Shown here piece after piece: positions 48,277-57,453 of a stretch of 64,000 nt of DNA. Position numbers and translations under genes: made by a program. The notes under the pieces were generated by a model that was not told where the DNA came from, made no database searches, and saw only the letters and a program-made list of their open reading frames with translations. Origin of the DNA: Scatosoma sp002474405. GTDB lineage: Bacteria > Bacillota > Clostridia > Christensenellales > Borkfalkiaceae. The DNA lies in contig CALAFO010000003.1 in the NCBI GenBank assembly GCA_937892545.1, forward strand, positions 1 to 64,000, written 5' to 3'. The stretch's first letter is position 1. Each line of letters begins with the position of its first letter.

Positions 48277-49611
48277 TTATTTTTTGCTTTTCGAAGAGGA
48301 ACGCGCCGGGCGGGATTTTGCCGCGCCGCCGCCCCGTACGTCGCAGGAAAAGCCGACCGATTCCGCCGCCCCGACAACGCGCCCGACGGTGAGATCGTCC
48401 TTTTTGCGGCTGCGCAGCGCGGGCACGGGCGAAGCTTTCTTCTGGAAGCGATAATCGGCGCCGTAGAGAGAAACGTGCTTTTCGATGACTTTGTGCGAGG
48501 GCGCGTTTTCGACGTTTTTGTTGGTAAGGCGCTGGAAGCGGAAGAAATCGGCGTTTTTATCCAGCTCGTCCACGTTTTTATAATCGTTCCGCACGGAAGT
48601 GTACTGCGCCGTGGAAGAAAGGATTCCGCGCACGTAATCGATATTTTCGTGCAAGGACAGCGGTTCGGGAAATTCGCCGCTTTTCAGAACCTGCTGCCAT
48701 TCCTTATGCTCGTACTTGCGCAGCAGCTCCGCCGCCTTATGCAGATGCGCGATTTCGAATCCGAAATTTTCTTCCCAGAGTTTTTTAAGGTACGCGTCGG
48801 ATTCCGTCATATAGCAAGAATAATAGAGGTAGCACTCGGCGTATTCGTGGCAAAGCAGCATTTCAAGCCACGTGGCGTTCGGATCGTTCAGCGATTCGTA
48901 CTGCGTAACGTGTTCCTCTTCCACCAGCGCGATTTCCTGATACAATCTGCGCGCAAGCTCGGTTTTCGCAAAAGTCGCCACGTTCATATAATAATTCATC
49001 GTCTGCTGTTCGGCGGCGGTGATGATCATCGCCGAAAGCACCGTGAACGGCTCGGCGGTTTTTACGTTGATCGGCGTGCGCACGTTGTCTTTCGGGTAGC
49101 GGTGATGCGATACCGTGGGGCGACCCGGCATGATTTCCGTGTACTTGCCCACCAGATTTTCCGCGTGGATTTTCTGTTCCATTTCCAGCAGATCGGCATA
49201 GCGGTAGAGATGATCGAAATCTTCGAGCAGCGCGAAATCGAGCGCTTTTTTCACGTTGCAGTCCTCCGCGCGCTTCGCAAGCTCCGCCGTCAAATCCACC
49301 GCCAGCTGTTCGTAGCCGATGGTGTGTTCGAGCACGCTTTCGTTTTTCGGTTTGAGCAGCGAAAGTTTTAATTGCTGCTGCTTTTCCGCCTCGCGGCAAA
49401 GCGCCAGATCGCGGCGAAGTTCGTCGTTATCCGTATGCCGCGCAAACTGATGCGAAAACCAGTTCGCTTCGAATTCGGTGCCGTTCATCAGAATCACGCG
49501 CGTTTTCGAATAAGGCGAAATTTCGTTTTTATCGTAGGCTTTGGGATAAATGCGCTTCCAATCCTGCAGCTGGTCTTCCAGCTTCATCGGTTTTTCGTTA
49601 AAAGGGTTCAT
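48277..49611 (-). CDS. Large ferritin-like diiron protein
   Basis: 444 residues, mostly helical. Segments look like the four-helix ferritin/rubrerythrin core: LEDFDHLYRYADLLEMEQKIHAE near residue 130, ITAAEQQTMNYYMNV near 195, EIALVEEEHVTQYESL near 225 and MLLCHEYAECYLYYSCYM near 250. These supply repeated Glu and E-x2-H metal ligands. No rubredoxin Cys site follows; a basic Ser/Lys/Arg tail ends the protein. Neighbouring dfx-fprA points to oxidative stress. The exact family is not recognised, so the enzymatic role is open. Confidence 0.7.
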   Translation of the reverse strand: MNPFNEKPMKLEDQLQDWKRIYPKAYDKNEISPYSKTRVILMNGTEFEANWFSHQFARHTDNDELRRDLALCREAEKQQQLKLSLLKPKNESVLEHTIGYEQLAVDLTAELAKRAEDCNVKKALDFALLEDFDHLYRYADLLEMEQKIHAENLVGKYTEIMPGRPTVSHHRYPKDNVRTPINVKTAEPFTVLSAMIITAAEQQTMNYYMNVATFAKTELARRLYQEIALVEEEHVTQYESLNDPNATWLEMLLCHEYAECYLYYSCYMTESDAYLKKLWEENFGFEIAHLHKAAELLRKYEHKEWQQVLKSGEFPEPLSLHENIDYVRGILSSTAQYTSVRNDYKNVDELDKNADFFRFQRLTNKNVENAPSHKVIEKHVSLYGADYRFQKKASPVPALRSRKKDDLTVGRVVGAAESVGFSCDVRGGGAAKSRPARSSSKSKK

Positions 49612-49686
49612 GTTTGTTTCTCCTTTCCCGTCCCTGCGGGCTGAATTTTATCGGACAAAACAAATCGTTCCCTTTTTTTGCGCGGT

Positions 49687-50358
49687 TTATACCCCCGCCC
49701 GGCGTTTTTTTACGATATTGCCTTCGGCTTTGAAAATGCAGTTTTCTTCCACCGTGCCGCGCACGCGCGAAAGCGGGTACACCGTGGCGTTTCTGCCGAT
49801 AATCGTGCCCGGATTGAGTACGGCGTTGCAGCCGATTTCCGCAAAATCGCCCACGAACGCGCCCGTTTTTTTCAAGCCCGTGGGTATGATTTCTTCGCCG
49901 TTTTTCACCGTTACGGGCGTTTTATCGGACTTGACGTTGGAAGTAACCGCGCCCGCGCCGAGATGCGATTTGTACCCCAGCACGGAATCGCCCACGTAGT
50001 TGAAATGCGGTACCTGCGCGCCGTCGAACAGCACCGCGTTTTTCAGTTCCGCGGAATTTCCCACCACGCAGTTTTTGCCCACCAGCGCGGCGCCGCGGAT
50101 GAACGCGCAGTGCCTGACTTCGGAATTTTCGCCCACGATACACGGCGCGCCGAGATACGCCGTAGGCGCGATTTTCGCGCTTTTGTGCACCCATACCCCC
50201 GCCGAAACTTCGGCGTATTCGTTTTTATCCAGCATGCCTCCTATCCGCAGAATTTCCTCTTTCAGCCCCGCCAGCGCCTGCCACGGGTATTCGAATTTTG
50301 CTAAATATGCGCCCGCGGCGCTTTTCGTTAAATCGAACAGTTCGTTTGTTTTATACAT
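49687..50358 (-). CDS. Left-handed beta-helix acyl/nucleotidyltransferase-like protein
   Basis: 223 residues. Hexapeptide repeats run from about residue 55 to 200 (VHKSAKIAPTAYLGAPCIVG, GNSAELKNAVLFDGA, GCNAVLNPGTIIG). YVGDSVLGYKSHLGAGAVTSN resembles the C-terminal domain of GlmU-type enzymes. It lacks the N-terminal nucleotidyltransferase fold, having only a ~50-residue helical lead. The ATG at 50358 follows GGAGAG. It may share a transcript with the ferritin-like gene 75 bp downstream. Substrate unknown. Confidence 0.8.
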   Translation of the reverse strand: MYKTNELFDLTKSAAGAYLAKFEYPWQALAGLKEEILRIGGMLDKNEYAEVSAGVWVHKSAKIAPTAYLGAPCIVGENSEVRHCAFIRGAALVGKNCVVGNSAELKNAVLFDGAQVPHFNYVGDSVLGYKSHLGAGAVTSNVKSDKTPVTVKNGEEIIPTGLKKTGAFVGDFAEIGCNAVLNPGTIIGRNATVYPLSRVRGTVEENCIFKAEGNIVKKRRAGV

Positions 50359-50380
50359 AATTTTTCTCTCTCCTGCTTTT

Positions 50381-50409
50381 ATTATATGCGATTTTTTCCG
50401 CTTTGTCAA
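50381..50409 (-). promoter_or_regulatory. Promoter of the hexapeptide gene (perfect consensus)
   Basis: Minus strand TTGACA (50404-50409), 17 bp, TATAAT (50381-50386), 22 bp before the ATG. Confidence 0.85.
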
Positions 50410-50440
50410 GCGGAGCGGCTATTTATAGCCTTTTGCGCAC

Positions 50441-50472
50441 AAAAAAAGCGGCTTGCCGCAAAGCAAACCGCC
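50441..50472 (-). terminator. Terminator after the alpha-galactosidase gene
   Basis: Minus-strand stem GCGGTTTGC/GCAAGCCGC (one mismatch) followed by TTTTTTTG, 13 bp past the stop. Confidence 0.8.
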
Positions 50473-50485
50473 GTTTATAAACATT

Positions 50486-52693
50486 TTATTTCACTTCGGA
50501 AATATGCCATACCCAAGCTTCGTAATCGCCGCCGCGGGGCAGGAGCACGCCGCGGGAAGCAAGCACGCCGCCGCTTGCCGTAACGCCGAGTTCTTCGATG
50601 AAATACGTCTTTTCCTTATCCAGCCCGGTGAGGAATACGGGCGCCGCGATTTCGTTGGGCGAAGCCTTGATTCTTTCCATTGCCACGTACGCCTTCGATT
50701 TGTCTTTCGAAACTACCATTTCGCAGAAGAAATTGCTTGTAAGCGGGCTGGAAAGGCGGTACAGATCGCCTTCGAGCACGAGATCCTGTATTTTCGCGTA
50801 GTTTTCCACCTGCGCTTTCGCCTGCTTCTTTTCCTCTTCGGTCATCGTAGAAAGGTTGAGTTCGTACCCCGTCGAGCCGAGAGAAGCGATGACGCCGCGC
50901 GTGTTGAACGGCGTGATTCTGCCCGTCTGATGGTTGGGGCATACGGATACGTGGCAGCTCATCGCCGAAAGCGGATAGCACATGGAAGTGCCCCACTGAA
51001 TTTTGGCGCGTTCGAAGCCGTCGGTATCGTCGCTCGTCCAGATTTGCGGGCAATAATACAGCATGCCGGCATCGAATCTGCCGCCGCCGCCCGCGCAGCC
51101 CTCTATCATCACGTCGGGGAAAGCCGCGGTAAGCCGCGTTGCGAGGTCGTACACGCCCAAGATATAGCGGTGAGAATATTCGCCCTGCCGATCGGCGGGA
51201 AGCCACTGCGAGAAGTATTCGGAAAAGCTTCTGTTCATATCCCACTTGATATAGGAAATATCGTGCTTTTCAAGCAGCGCGGAAATCATGGAATAAACGC
51301 AGTCCACCACTTCTTTCTTTGAAAAATCAAGCGTGAGCTGGTTTCTCGAACGGGTGGGCGTTTCTCCCGGTTTGATTGCCGCGTATTCGGGATGCGCGCG
51401 GAACAAATCGCTGTTTTCGTTCACCATTTCCGGTTCGAACCAGAGTCCGAACTTCAAGCCCTTTTCTTTGCAGTGATTGATGATGGTATCCAAGCCGCCT
51501 TCCAGCTTCTTTTCGTTGACGAACCAGTCGCCCAAGCCCTTGTCGTCGTGATTGCGCGCGCCGAACCAGCCGTCGTCCAGCACGAACATATCGAGACCGA
51601 GATTCGCCGCTTCGTCGATGATCGGGAACAGCTTTTCGTTATCGAAATCGAAATACGTGGCTTCCCAGTTGTTGATGAGCACGGGGCGCTTCGCATACAC
51701 GAACGCGGGATTGATGACGTACATGCGCAGGAAATCGGCGTGCGCGCGGGACATGCCGCCCAAGCCCTCGCCGCTGTAAGAAAGCGCCGCCTGCGGCGTT
51801 TCGAACGATTCGCCCGCGGAAAGCTTCCACGAAAAATTAAAATCGGACACGCCGCCCTGAATACGCAGCGGCACGTAGTTCGTGCGTTCGGCGGTGATGG
51901 AAAACGAGCCGCTGTAAATCAGCTGCACGCCGTAACATTCGCCGGAAGTTTCGGTGCACTCGCCCTTTAAAATCCCCATGAACGGGTTGGTTACGTGCGA
52001 GGAAGCGCCGCGGAGCGTGGAAAGCTTCGTGATGCCGTGCGCAATCGGCGCCACTTCGGGGATGCGTTCCTGCGCCCAGTTGCCGCCGAGACGAAGCGAA
52101 GAATAATTTTCGCCTTCCAGCCGCGGCAAATCGAGGCAGAACGAATACGCGCGCCCGATATCCAGCGATTCTTCGCCGATATTTCTGATTTCGAGGTTTC
52201 TCACGATGACGTCGGCATCGGCGTACACCGTGTAGTACAATACCACTTCCACCGCGGCGGAATCGTCTTTCAGCGTGATTTCCAGCGTTTCCGCATCGTC
52301 CGCGCCGCCTGTTTTCGCGTTGGTGCCGCGGGCATGCGGCATGTTTTTAAGTTCGTGCGCGCCTTTTACGATTTTATGCGAAGCGTATCTGAGGCGGGAC
52401 ATCGAAGCGCCGTCCTTCCGCGTATACAGAACGGTGGGTTCGCGGTAATCGCCGTGCCCGAAAAAGCCGCATTCGGCGGACAGCGTATTATAGCTTAAAT
52501 CTTTGTTGATTTCGTCTTCGCCGGGAACGCCGTTCGCGCCGACGGTTTTCGTGAGATACTCCAGATCGCTTTCCTTGATTTTCGCGCCGAAATGCAGGTT
52601 TTGCAGCATGCCGATTTTATTTACGTACATGGCGTACGAATAATTTTTGCCGCCGAGCAGAAAGGCTTTGAGTGCCGCGTTGTAAACTATCAT
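50486..52693 (-). CDS. Alpha-galactosidase, GH36
   Basis: 735 residues, full-length GH36 enzyme: an N-terminal beta-sandwich (to ~residue 320), a TIM barrel and a C-terminal beta domain. Catalytic regions: LDDGWFGARNHD near residue 373, nucleophile Asp485 in YIKWDMNRSF, and the acid/base region SDDTD (554-558); CAGGGGRFDAGML precedes it. It hydrolyses alpha-1,6-galactosides such as raffinose family sugars. No signal peptide, so substrates must be imported, but no sugar transporter is adjacent. The ATG at 52693 follows GGAG. Confidence 0.93.
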   Translation of the reverse strand: MIVYNAALKAFLLGGKNYSYAMYVNKIGMLQNLHFGAKIKESDLEYLTKTVGANGVPGEDEINKDLSYNTLSAECGFFGHGDYREPTVLYTRKDGASMSRLRYASHKIVKGAHELKNMPHARGTNAKTGGADDAETLEITLKDDSAAVEVVLYYTVYADADVIVRNLEIRNIGEESLDIGRAYSFCLDLPRLEGENYSSLRLGGNWAQERIPEVAPIAHGITKLSTLRGASSHVTNPFMGILKGECTETSGECYGVQLIYSGSFSITAERTNYVPLRIQGGVSDFNFSWKLSAGESFETPQAALSYSGEGLGGMSRAHADFLRMYVINPAFVYAKRPVLINNWEATYFDFDNEKLFPIIDEAANLGLDMFVLDDGWFGARNHDDKGLGDWFVNEKKLEGGLDTIINHCKEKGLKFGLWFEPEMVNENSDLFRAHPEYAAIKPGETPTRSRNQLTLDFSKKEVVDCVYSMISALLEKHDISYIKWDMNRSFSEYFSQWLPADRQGEYSHRYILGVYDLATRLTAAFPDVMIEGCAGGGGRFDAGMLYYCPQIWTSDDTDGFERAKIQWGTSMCYPLSAMSCHVSVCPNHQTGRITPFNTRGVIASLGSTGYELNLSTMTEEEKKQAKAQVENYAKIQDLVLEGDLYRLSSPLTSNFFCEMVVSKDKSKAYVAMERIKASPNEIAAPVFLTGLDKEKTYFIEELGVTASGGVLASRGVLLPRGGDYEAWVWHISEVK

Positions 52694-52784
52694 TTTCCTA
52701 TTTCTCCGTCTTTGATATTTCGCCGCGGCGCTTAAAAACGCGCGGGCAAAACGGAAACGAATCCGCTTCCGTCCGACTAAGGCT

Positions 52785-52813
52785 ATTGTAACAAATCCGT
52801 TTGATTTTGTCAA
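52785..52813 (-). promoter_or_regulatory. Alpha-galactosidase promoter
   Basis: Minus strand TTGACA (52808-52813), 17 bp, TACAAT (52785-52790). The 361-bp region 52694-53054 holds this promoter and the terminator at 52966-52993, but no gene. Confidence 0.8.
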
Positions 52814-52965
52814 CGGTTTTGATAGATTCTTTCAATGTTTTGTGAAGTTGAACTTGAAAATTTTCATACTTTCGTTTTCGCCGCCGCGAATCTCCGCGCC
52901 GACGGGGAACGAACGCCCCGCCGCGCCGACGAACAGGCAAAAAAAGCCACTTTGCGGAAAACAAC

Positions 52966-52993
52966 GAAAAACGCGGCGGACAAAACCGCCGCG
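52966..52993 (-). terminator. Terminator after the CHASE-GGDEF gene
   Basis: Minus-strand stem CGCGGCGG/CCGCCGCG-type (8 bp, loop TTTTGT), followed by TTTTTCG, about 60 bp past the stop at 53055. Confidence 0.8.
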
Positions 52994-53054
52994 CAATATC
53001 CGATTTATTTTTTTACCGATGAGACGAACGGCGGGCGCTTTTGCCGCAATCCGT

Positions 53055-54881
53055 TTATTTTTCCTCCCCGATATAGTGGTTTCTGAAAAATTCCGCGTCG
53101 GTAATCAGCACGTAAAACACTCTGCCGTAATTCACGCTGTTCACGATTCTGCCGTGATCGAACACCGGTTTGTAAGCGCCGCTTTTCGTTGCGAAATGGA
53201 ACTGCACGTAATCGTTGCAATCGTCTTTCTGCGAATCGATCTGCTCCCAGATGCTTGCTTCCACGCGTCCGCGTTCGTCTGCGCGGATAAGGTTTTTAAA
53301 ACTCCTGCCGCAGAAATTCATAAAATCTTCCGGCGTATCGCATCCCGCCAGCCGCACCATCTCGTTATTGGCGTACAGCATCGTATCGTCGTTTTTATCC
53401 GCCTTGTAAATGAGGAACGCGCCGGGCAGATTTTCCGATACGTCGTGCAAAGCGAAGCCCAGTTTCGAACGCGTTTCCATGCGGAACGAATCGTTATAGG
53501 CAAAGCAGTTGTGTTTGCCGCGAAGCTTTGCCTCGTATAACGCCACGTCGCTTTTTTTTGCCAGTTCCGAAGTGCTTTTCGCCTGTAACGGATATTCTGC
53601 ATACCCCATGGAAACGGAATAATTATATTTTCTGCCGCCGTACACAAACGCTCTTTTCTTTGTTGTAAACCTCTCCAAATCCGCGGCGGCATCAAGATTT
53701 GTGCGCCCTTTCAGCACAATGCCGAATTCGTCGCCGCCGTTCCGACCGATAATCGAGTTTTCGGAAAAAGCGTTTTCCAGTTCGACGGCAAGATGTTTCA
53801 GTGCAGTATCGCCCGCGTTGTGCCCGTACAAATCGTTCACGATTTTGAAATCGTCTATATCCAGCACCGCTTCCACGCACGGCTCGTCCGAGCGTTCGCG
53901 ACGGTATTTCGCCAGCGCCGTTTCAAACCCCGCCCTGTTAAGAAGTCCGGTAAGCACGTCTACATTGGCAAGATTTTTATATCTGTGCGTTTTTTCCGCC
54001 AGCAGCAGCGAAAGATGCAGAAGGGCAGCGGCGGAAAACGACAGAAAACAACCGACTACGCCGAATAAAGCGCTTTTTGTGGTGGAGCTCCAGCCCTCAA
54101 CGGGCGCAACGCCCAGCGTCCATTTATTGCAGCCGAGAATGAAAGAAGCCGTCTGCGGCGAAGCAGGCGCCGTTTCCGAAGAACACACCAAAGAATAAGA
54201 TTCCGCGCCCGTAACCAGCGATTCGCCGATAAGCACATAATCGTAGCCGAAGCCACGCAACGCCTCCGTAGAACTTTCGAAAATTTCCGGCACGCCGATG
54301 ATCGCGATGGTGAAGCCCCAGAAATTTTCCGCCGAATGCGCTTCGTCGCCCGTCGTAAGATACACGGGTTTTCGGATGGCGATGCCCTTTCCGCCCTGCG
54401 CGAGGTTGAACGGGCCCTGCATAATCAGTTCGTCGTTATCGCGCGAATAGCGGCTGATGAAGCCGCGGTCCTTATCGTTGATTAAATCGATCATGCCCGC
54501 TTCGTTGCCTTCCAGCGGATAAATGCGATTCACCACACCGCCCGGCGCCAACTGCACGCACCGGATGAACGTTTCTCCGGATTTTCCCGTCTGATTTTCC
54601 GTCATCAGATTGCGGGCGATTTTTTCGAAGTCGTTTACGTCTCCGCGTTCGCTGATAATAATTTGTTCCAGCGCCGTTACCACGGAAACGCCTCTATTCA
54701 GTTCGCCGTGCATGCGTTCGGAATAGGCTTCCGCGTTCATCCGGGCAAGCTCTTTTGCATGTTTTCCGTTTTCGATACGTTCGCCTCGCGCCAGCAACGT
54801 TACCACGGTTATGCCGATTGCCAGTACGATTAACGGCAACCAGTAGGCAAGTTTCAGTTTTTTGATTCTGGATTCTTTCAT
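53055..54881 (-). CDS. CHASE-GGDEF-PAS diguanylate cyclase
   Basis: 608 residues. TM1 at ~11-31, an external CHASE-like sensor domain (~50-265, with YPLEGNEAGMIDLINDKDRG), TM2 at ~269-294, a GGDEF domain with the intact NGGDEF signature (382-386), then a C-terminal PAS-like domain (~470-600). It should make c-di-GMP. The RxxD inhibitory site five residues before GGDEF is absent (SENS instead), so product inhibition is unlikely. It has its own promoter; the rest of the signalling locus is upstream. Confidence 0.92.
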   Translation of the reverse strand: MKESRIKKLKLAYWLPLIVLAIGITVVTLLARGERIENGKHAKELARMNAEAYSERMHGELNRGVSVVTALEQIIISERGDVNDFEKIARNLMTENQTGKSGETFIRCVQLAPGGVVNRIYPLEGNEAGMIDLINDKDRGFISRYSRDNDELIMQGPFNLAQGGKGIAIRKPVYLTTGDEAHSAENFWGFTIAIIGVPEIFESSTEALRGFGYDYVLIGESLVTGAESYSLVCSSETAPASPQTASFILGCNKWTLGVAPVEGWSSTTKSALFGVVGCFLSFSAAALLHLSLLLAEKTHRYKNLANVDVLTGLLNRAGFETALAKYRRERSDEPCVEAVLDIDDFKIVNDLYGHNAGDTALKHLAVELENAFSENSIIGRNGGDEFGIVLKGRTNLDAAADLERFTTKKRAFVYGGRKYNYSVSMGYAEYPLQAKSTSELAKKSDVALYEAKLRGKHNCFAYNDSFRMETRSKLGFALHDVSENLPGAFLIYKADKNDDTMLYANNEMVRLAGCDTPEDFMNFCGRSFKNLIRADERGRVEASIWEQIDSQKDDCNDYVQFHFATKSGAYKPVFDHGRIVNSVNYGRVFYVLITDAEFFRNHYIGEEK

Positions 54882-55001
54882 ATTTCGCTTTCTCAAAACA
54901 CAATAAAAATAAAATCAAATAACTTCGGGATGCGGAAAAGCCCCGAAAACTATCGTTCGGGCAGAGAAAATTCTGTCCGCCCGGAAAATTTAAGTATCAC
55001 T

Positions 55002-55030
55002 ATTATAGCACCGCGCGCGGAAAATTGCAA
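55002..55030 (-). promoter_or_regulatory. Promoter of the CHASE-GGDEF gene
   Basis: Minus strand TTGCAA (55025-55030), 17 bp, TATAAT (55002-55007), with a ~115-nt leader. It begins 33 bp after the Hpt stop. Confidence 0.7.
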
Positions 55031-55062
55031 TCCGAAACGGCGCGGCGCACGAAAAAATTTTT

Positions 55063-55410
55063 TCAGCCGATTTCCGCAATCGCCGCCACTACGGCGTTGT
55101 ATTTTGCTTTCGTTTCTTCGAACAGAGGTTCCGCCCCGTCGAACGTTCTGCCGCGCAGTTTTTCGGTAAGTTCGTACACGGTAGCGTACAAATCGTCGAA
55201 ACCGAGGTTGCTGCAAACGCCCTTTAAGGTGTGCGCGCCGCGGAACGCCGTTTCGGCGTCGTGCTTTTCGAAGCCTTCGCACAGCTGCGGGAAGCTTGTA
55301 TCTTCGGGGAATTTAAGCACCACCCGACGAATCAACGTTTCCGTGCCCAGTCTTTCCAGCGTGGCGGAAAAATCTCCGCCGATTTTTTCGTAAAACTCTA
55401 TCATGTTCAT
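55063..55410 (-). CDS. Free-standing Hpt (histidine phosphotransfer) protein
   Basis: 115 residues, a single helical Hpt domain. Phosphorylatable His60 lies in GAHTLKGVCSNLG. It should carry phosphate between the receiver of the hybrid kinase (58757) and another receiver, most simply the one in the adjacent GGDEF-REC-HD-GYP protein. It begins 46 bp after that gene. Confidence 0.93.
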   Translation of the reverse strand: MNMIEFYEKIGGDFSATLERLGTETLIRRVVLKFPEDTSFPQLCEGFEKHDAETAFRGAHTLKGVCSNLGFDDLYATVYELTEKLRGRTFDGAEPLFEETKAKYNAVVAAIAEIG

Positions 55411-55456
55411 AATGTGTATTTCCCGTTTGTTTATTTTTTTCAGCCGCCGTAAGCGG

Positions 55457-57385
55457 TTATCTGATTTCTCCGTTTGCGTCTTTCACCAGCAAATCTTTGA
55501 TTTCCAGCAGACATTCCAGCAGCAGCGGATTGAATTTGCCGCACTCGCCGTTCAGAATCATTTTTATCGCTTCGTCGGAAGAATACGCCGCTTTGTACAC
55601 GCGCTTCGCCGTGAGGGCGTCGTATACGTCCGCCAGCGAAACCACCTGCGCCGCGATGGGAATCTCTTCCCCTTTCAAGCCCTTCGGGTAGCCCTTGCCG
55701 TCGTACTTTTCGTGGTGATACAAGCATATCTGATACGCGTATTTCACCAGCGGTTCGTTATGATATTCGTGAATATTCATAACGATTTCCGCGCCCAGCA
55801 CGGTGTGCTTTTTCACCTCTTCGAATTCTTCTGGGGTGAGTTTGCCGGGTTTGTTTAAAATATCGCGGTTGATTTCCACCTTGCCTATATCGTGCAGCGC
55901 GGAAGCCGTGGCGATGAGATATACGTCCTTTTTCGTCAGCCCGTAACGATCGGTTTTATCCATCAGCCGCACAAGCAGCAGCTCGGTAATTTTGTTGATG
56001 TTGGTGATATGTTCGCGCCCCATGCCCGAACGGAATTCGGTTACCTGACTTAAAATATCCACAAGAATGTGGCTGTTCTTTTCCTTTTCGAGAATTTCGC
56101 CCGAAACGGCGGAAATCAGCCGGCGCTGCTTTTCGTGCAGGTTGATGGTGTTGGAAACACGACGGTATACCACTTTGGCGTCGAACGGGCGGCTGATGAA
56201 ATCGGATACGCCCATTTCGTACGCGCGGCGGATGGTGCCGGGAGATTCGTCGCCCGTGATGGTGATGACGGGGATATCTTCGATATAATGGTTATCCGCC
56301 ATGTATTTCAGCACGGCGAAGCCGTCGATATCCGGCATCATGATGTCGAGAAGTACCAGCGATATGCGCGAGCCGTATTCTTCCAGCGCTTCGATGCAGG
56401 CTTTGCCGCCGTCCGCTTCTATCACGTTGTATTCGTTGCTTAATATGGAGGAAAGTATGGTGCGGTTGAGTTCCGCGTCGTCCACAATCAGGATGCTTAA
56501 CTTGCTCTGCTCTTCCGAAATTTCCGCGCCGTTATCGGTAACGATCGCGTTCTTTTTGGTTTTTGCGCGGTACAACAGCCTGTCCGCGCGGTTTACCGCG
56601 TCCTCCACCGTTTCGTTATTGCATATGGTGGCGCCGATGCTGGAAGTTAAATTGATTTCCGCATACCCAGGCAACATGATGTTGCTTACCCGCTGCAGAA
56701 TATGATTGAGCACCGATTCGAAGTTGGCGCACTGCACGCCCGGCATCACCAGCAGAAATTCGTCGCCGCCGTAACGCACCAGTTTATCGGACGTGCGTAT
56801 ATCCTTTTTCAGCGCCGCCGCGAACGAAGAGAGAACGGCGTCGCCCGCAATGTGCCCGTATACGTCGTTGTACACCTTGAAATCGTCCAGATCGATCATC
56901 GCGACGCCCGCCGCCGTAAACACGGAATTCTTCAGTTTTTCTTCGTAAAAGCGGCGGTTGTATACGCCCGTCAGCACGTCGGTATACGTCTTTTCGTAGT
57001 ACCCGTTGACGTAGGAAAGAAGCTTTTCTTCGCCCGAAAGGTCTACGAACGATTCCGAATCGAATTCGCGCAGCAGTTCCATCACGCAGGGAACGCCGTC
57101 GATTTCCACATACCGCGCGATTGCCTGATACACGCCGTCTTTCGAAAATTCCAGCTTTACCTCGTCCTGTTTATTCTGATACGCGCGCGCCGAAATGCAG
57201 TTATCGCACGGCTGCTGCGTGCCCCAGAACGAATAGCACGGGCAATTAAGTTTTTCCGCTTCCTCCCGCGGGCATATCCCCGCGATTTCGTCTTTATGCA
57301 GAATCCGCACCACGTTGAACACCTTGCGGTAACAACGCATCTCCTCTTCGGCTTCCGCCATGGTAAGAACGTAATCTTTCTTCAC
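55457..57385 (-). CDS. GGDEF-REC-HD-GYP c-di-GMP enzyme with Cys-rich N-terminal domain
   Basis: 642 residues. The N-terminal ~110-residue PAS-like region has clustered cysteines (38, 48, 50, 60, 63). The GGDEF domain has RTSD (197-200) and GGDEF (206-210), i.e. an intact inhibitory RxxD site. The receiver has Asp347 (LLDIMMPD) but Arg399 where receivers usually have Lys. The HD-GYP domain has HDIGK (499-503) and HHEKYDGKGYP (557-567), a complete phosphodiesterase signature. It can in principle both make and break c-di-GMP, switched by phosphorylation. Lies between the solute-binding gene and hpt. Confidence 0.93.
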   Translation of the reverse strand: MKKDYVLTMAEAEEEMRCYRKVFNVVRILHKDEIAGICPREEAEKLNCPCYSFWGTQQPCDNCISARAYQNKQDEVKLEFSKDGVYQAIARYVEIDGVPCVMELLREFDSESFVDLSGEEKLLSYVNGYYEKTYTDVLTGVYNRRFYEEKLKNSVFTAAGVAMIDLDDFKVYNDVYGHIAGDAVLSSFAAALKKDIRTSDKLVRYGGDEFLLVMPGVQCANFESVLNHILQRVSNIMLPGYAEINLTSSIGATICNNETVEDAVNRADRLLYRAKTKKNAIVTDNGAEISEEQSKLSILIVDDAELNRTILSSILSNEYNVIEADGGKACIEALEEYGSRISLVLLDIMMPDIDGFAVLKYMADNHYIEDIPVITITGDESPGTIRRAYEMGVSDFISRPFDAKVVYRRVSNTINLHEKQRRLISAVSGEILEKEKNSHILVDILSQVTEFRSGMGREHITNINKITELLLVRLMDKTDRYGLTKKDVYLIATASALHDIGKVEINRDILNKPGKLTPEEFEEVKKHTVLGAEIVMNIHEYHNEPLVKYAYQICLYHHEKYDGKGYPKGLKGEEIPIAAQVVSLADVYDALTAKRVYKAAYSSDEAIKMILNGECGKFNPLLLECLLEIKDLLVKDANGEIR

Positions 57386-57453
57386 GATTTCCTCCCCGCG
57401 TGTTTTTTCCGCGCGTCAAACAATCAAAACAAATGCAATCCGATTCCGTTACT

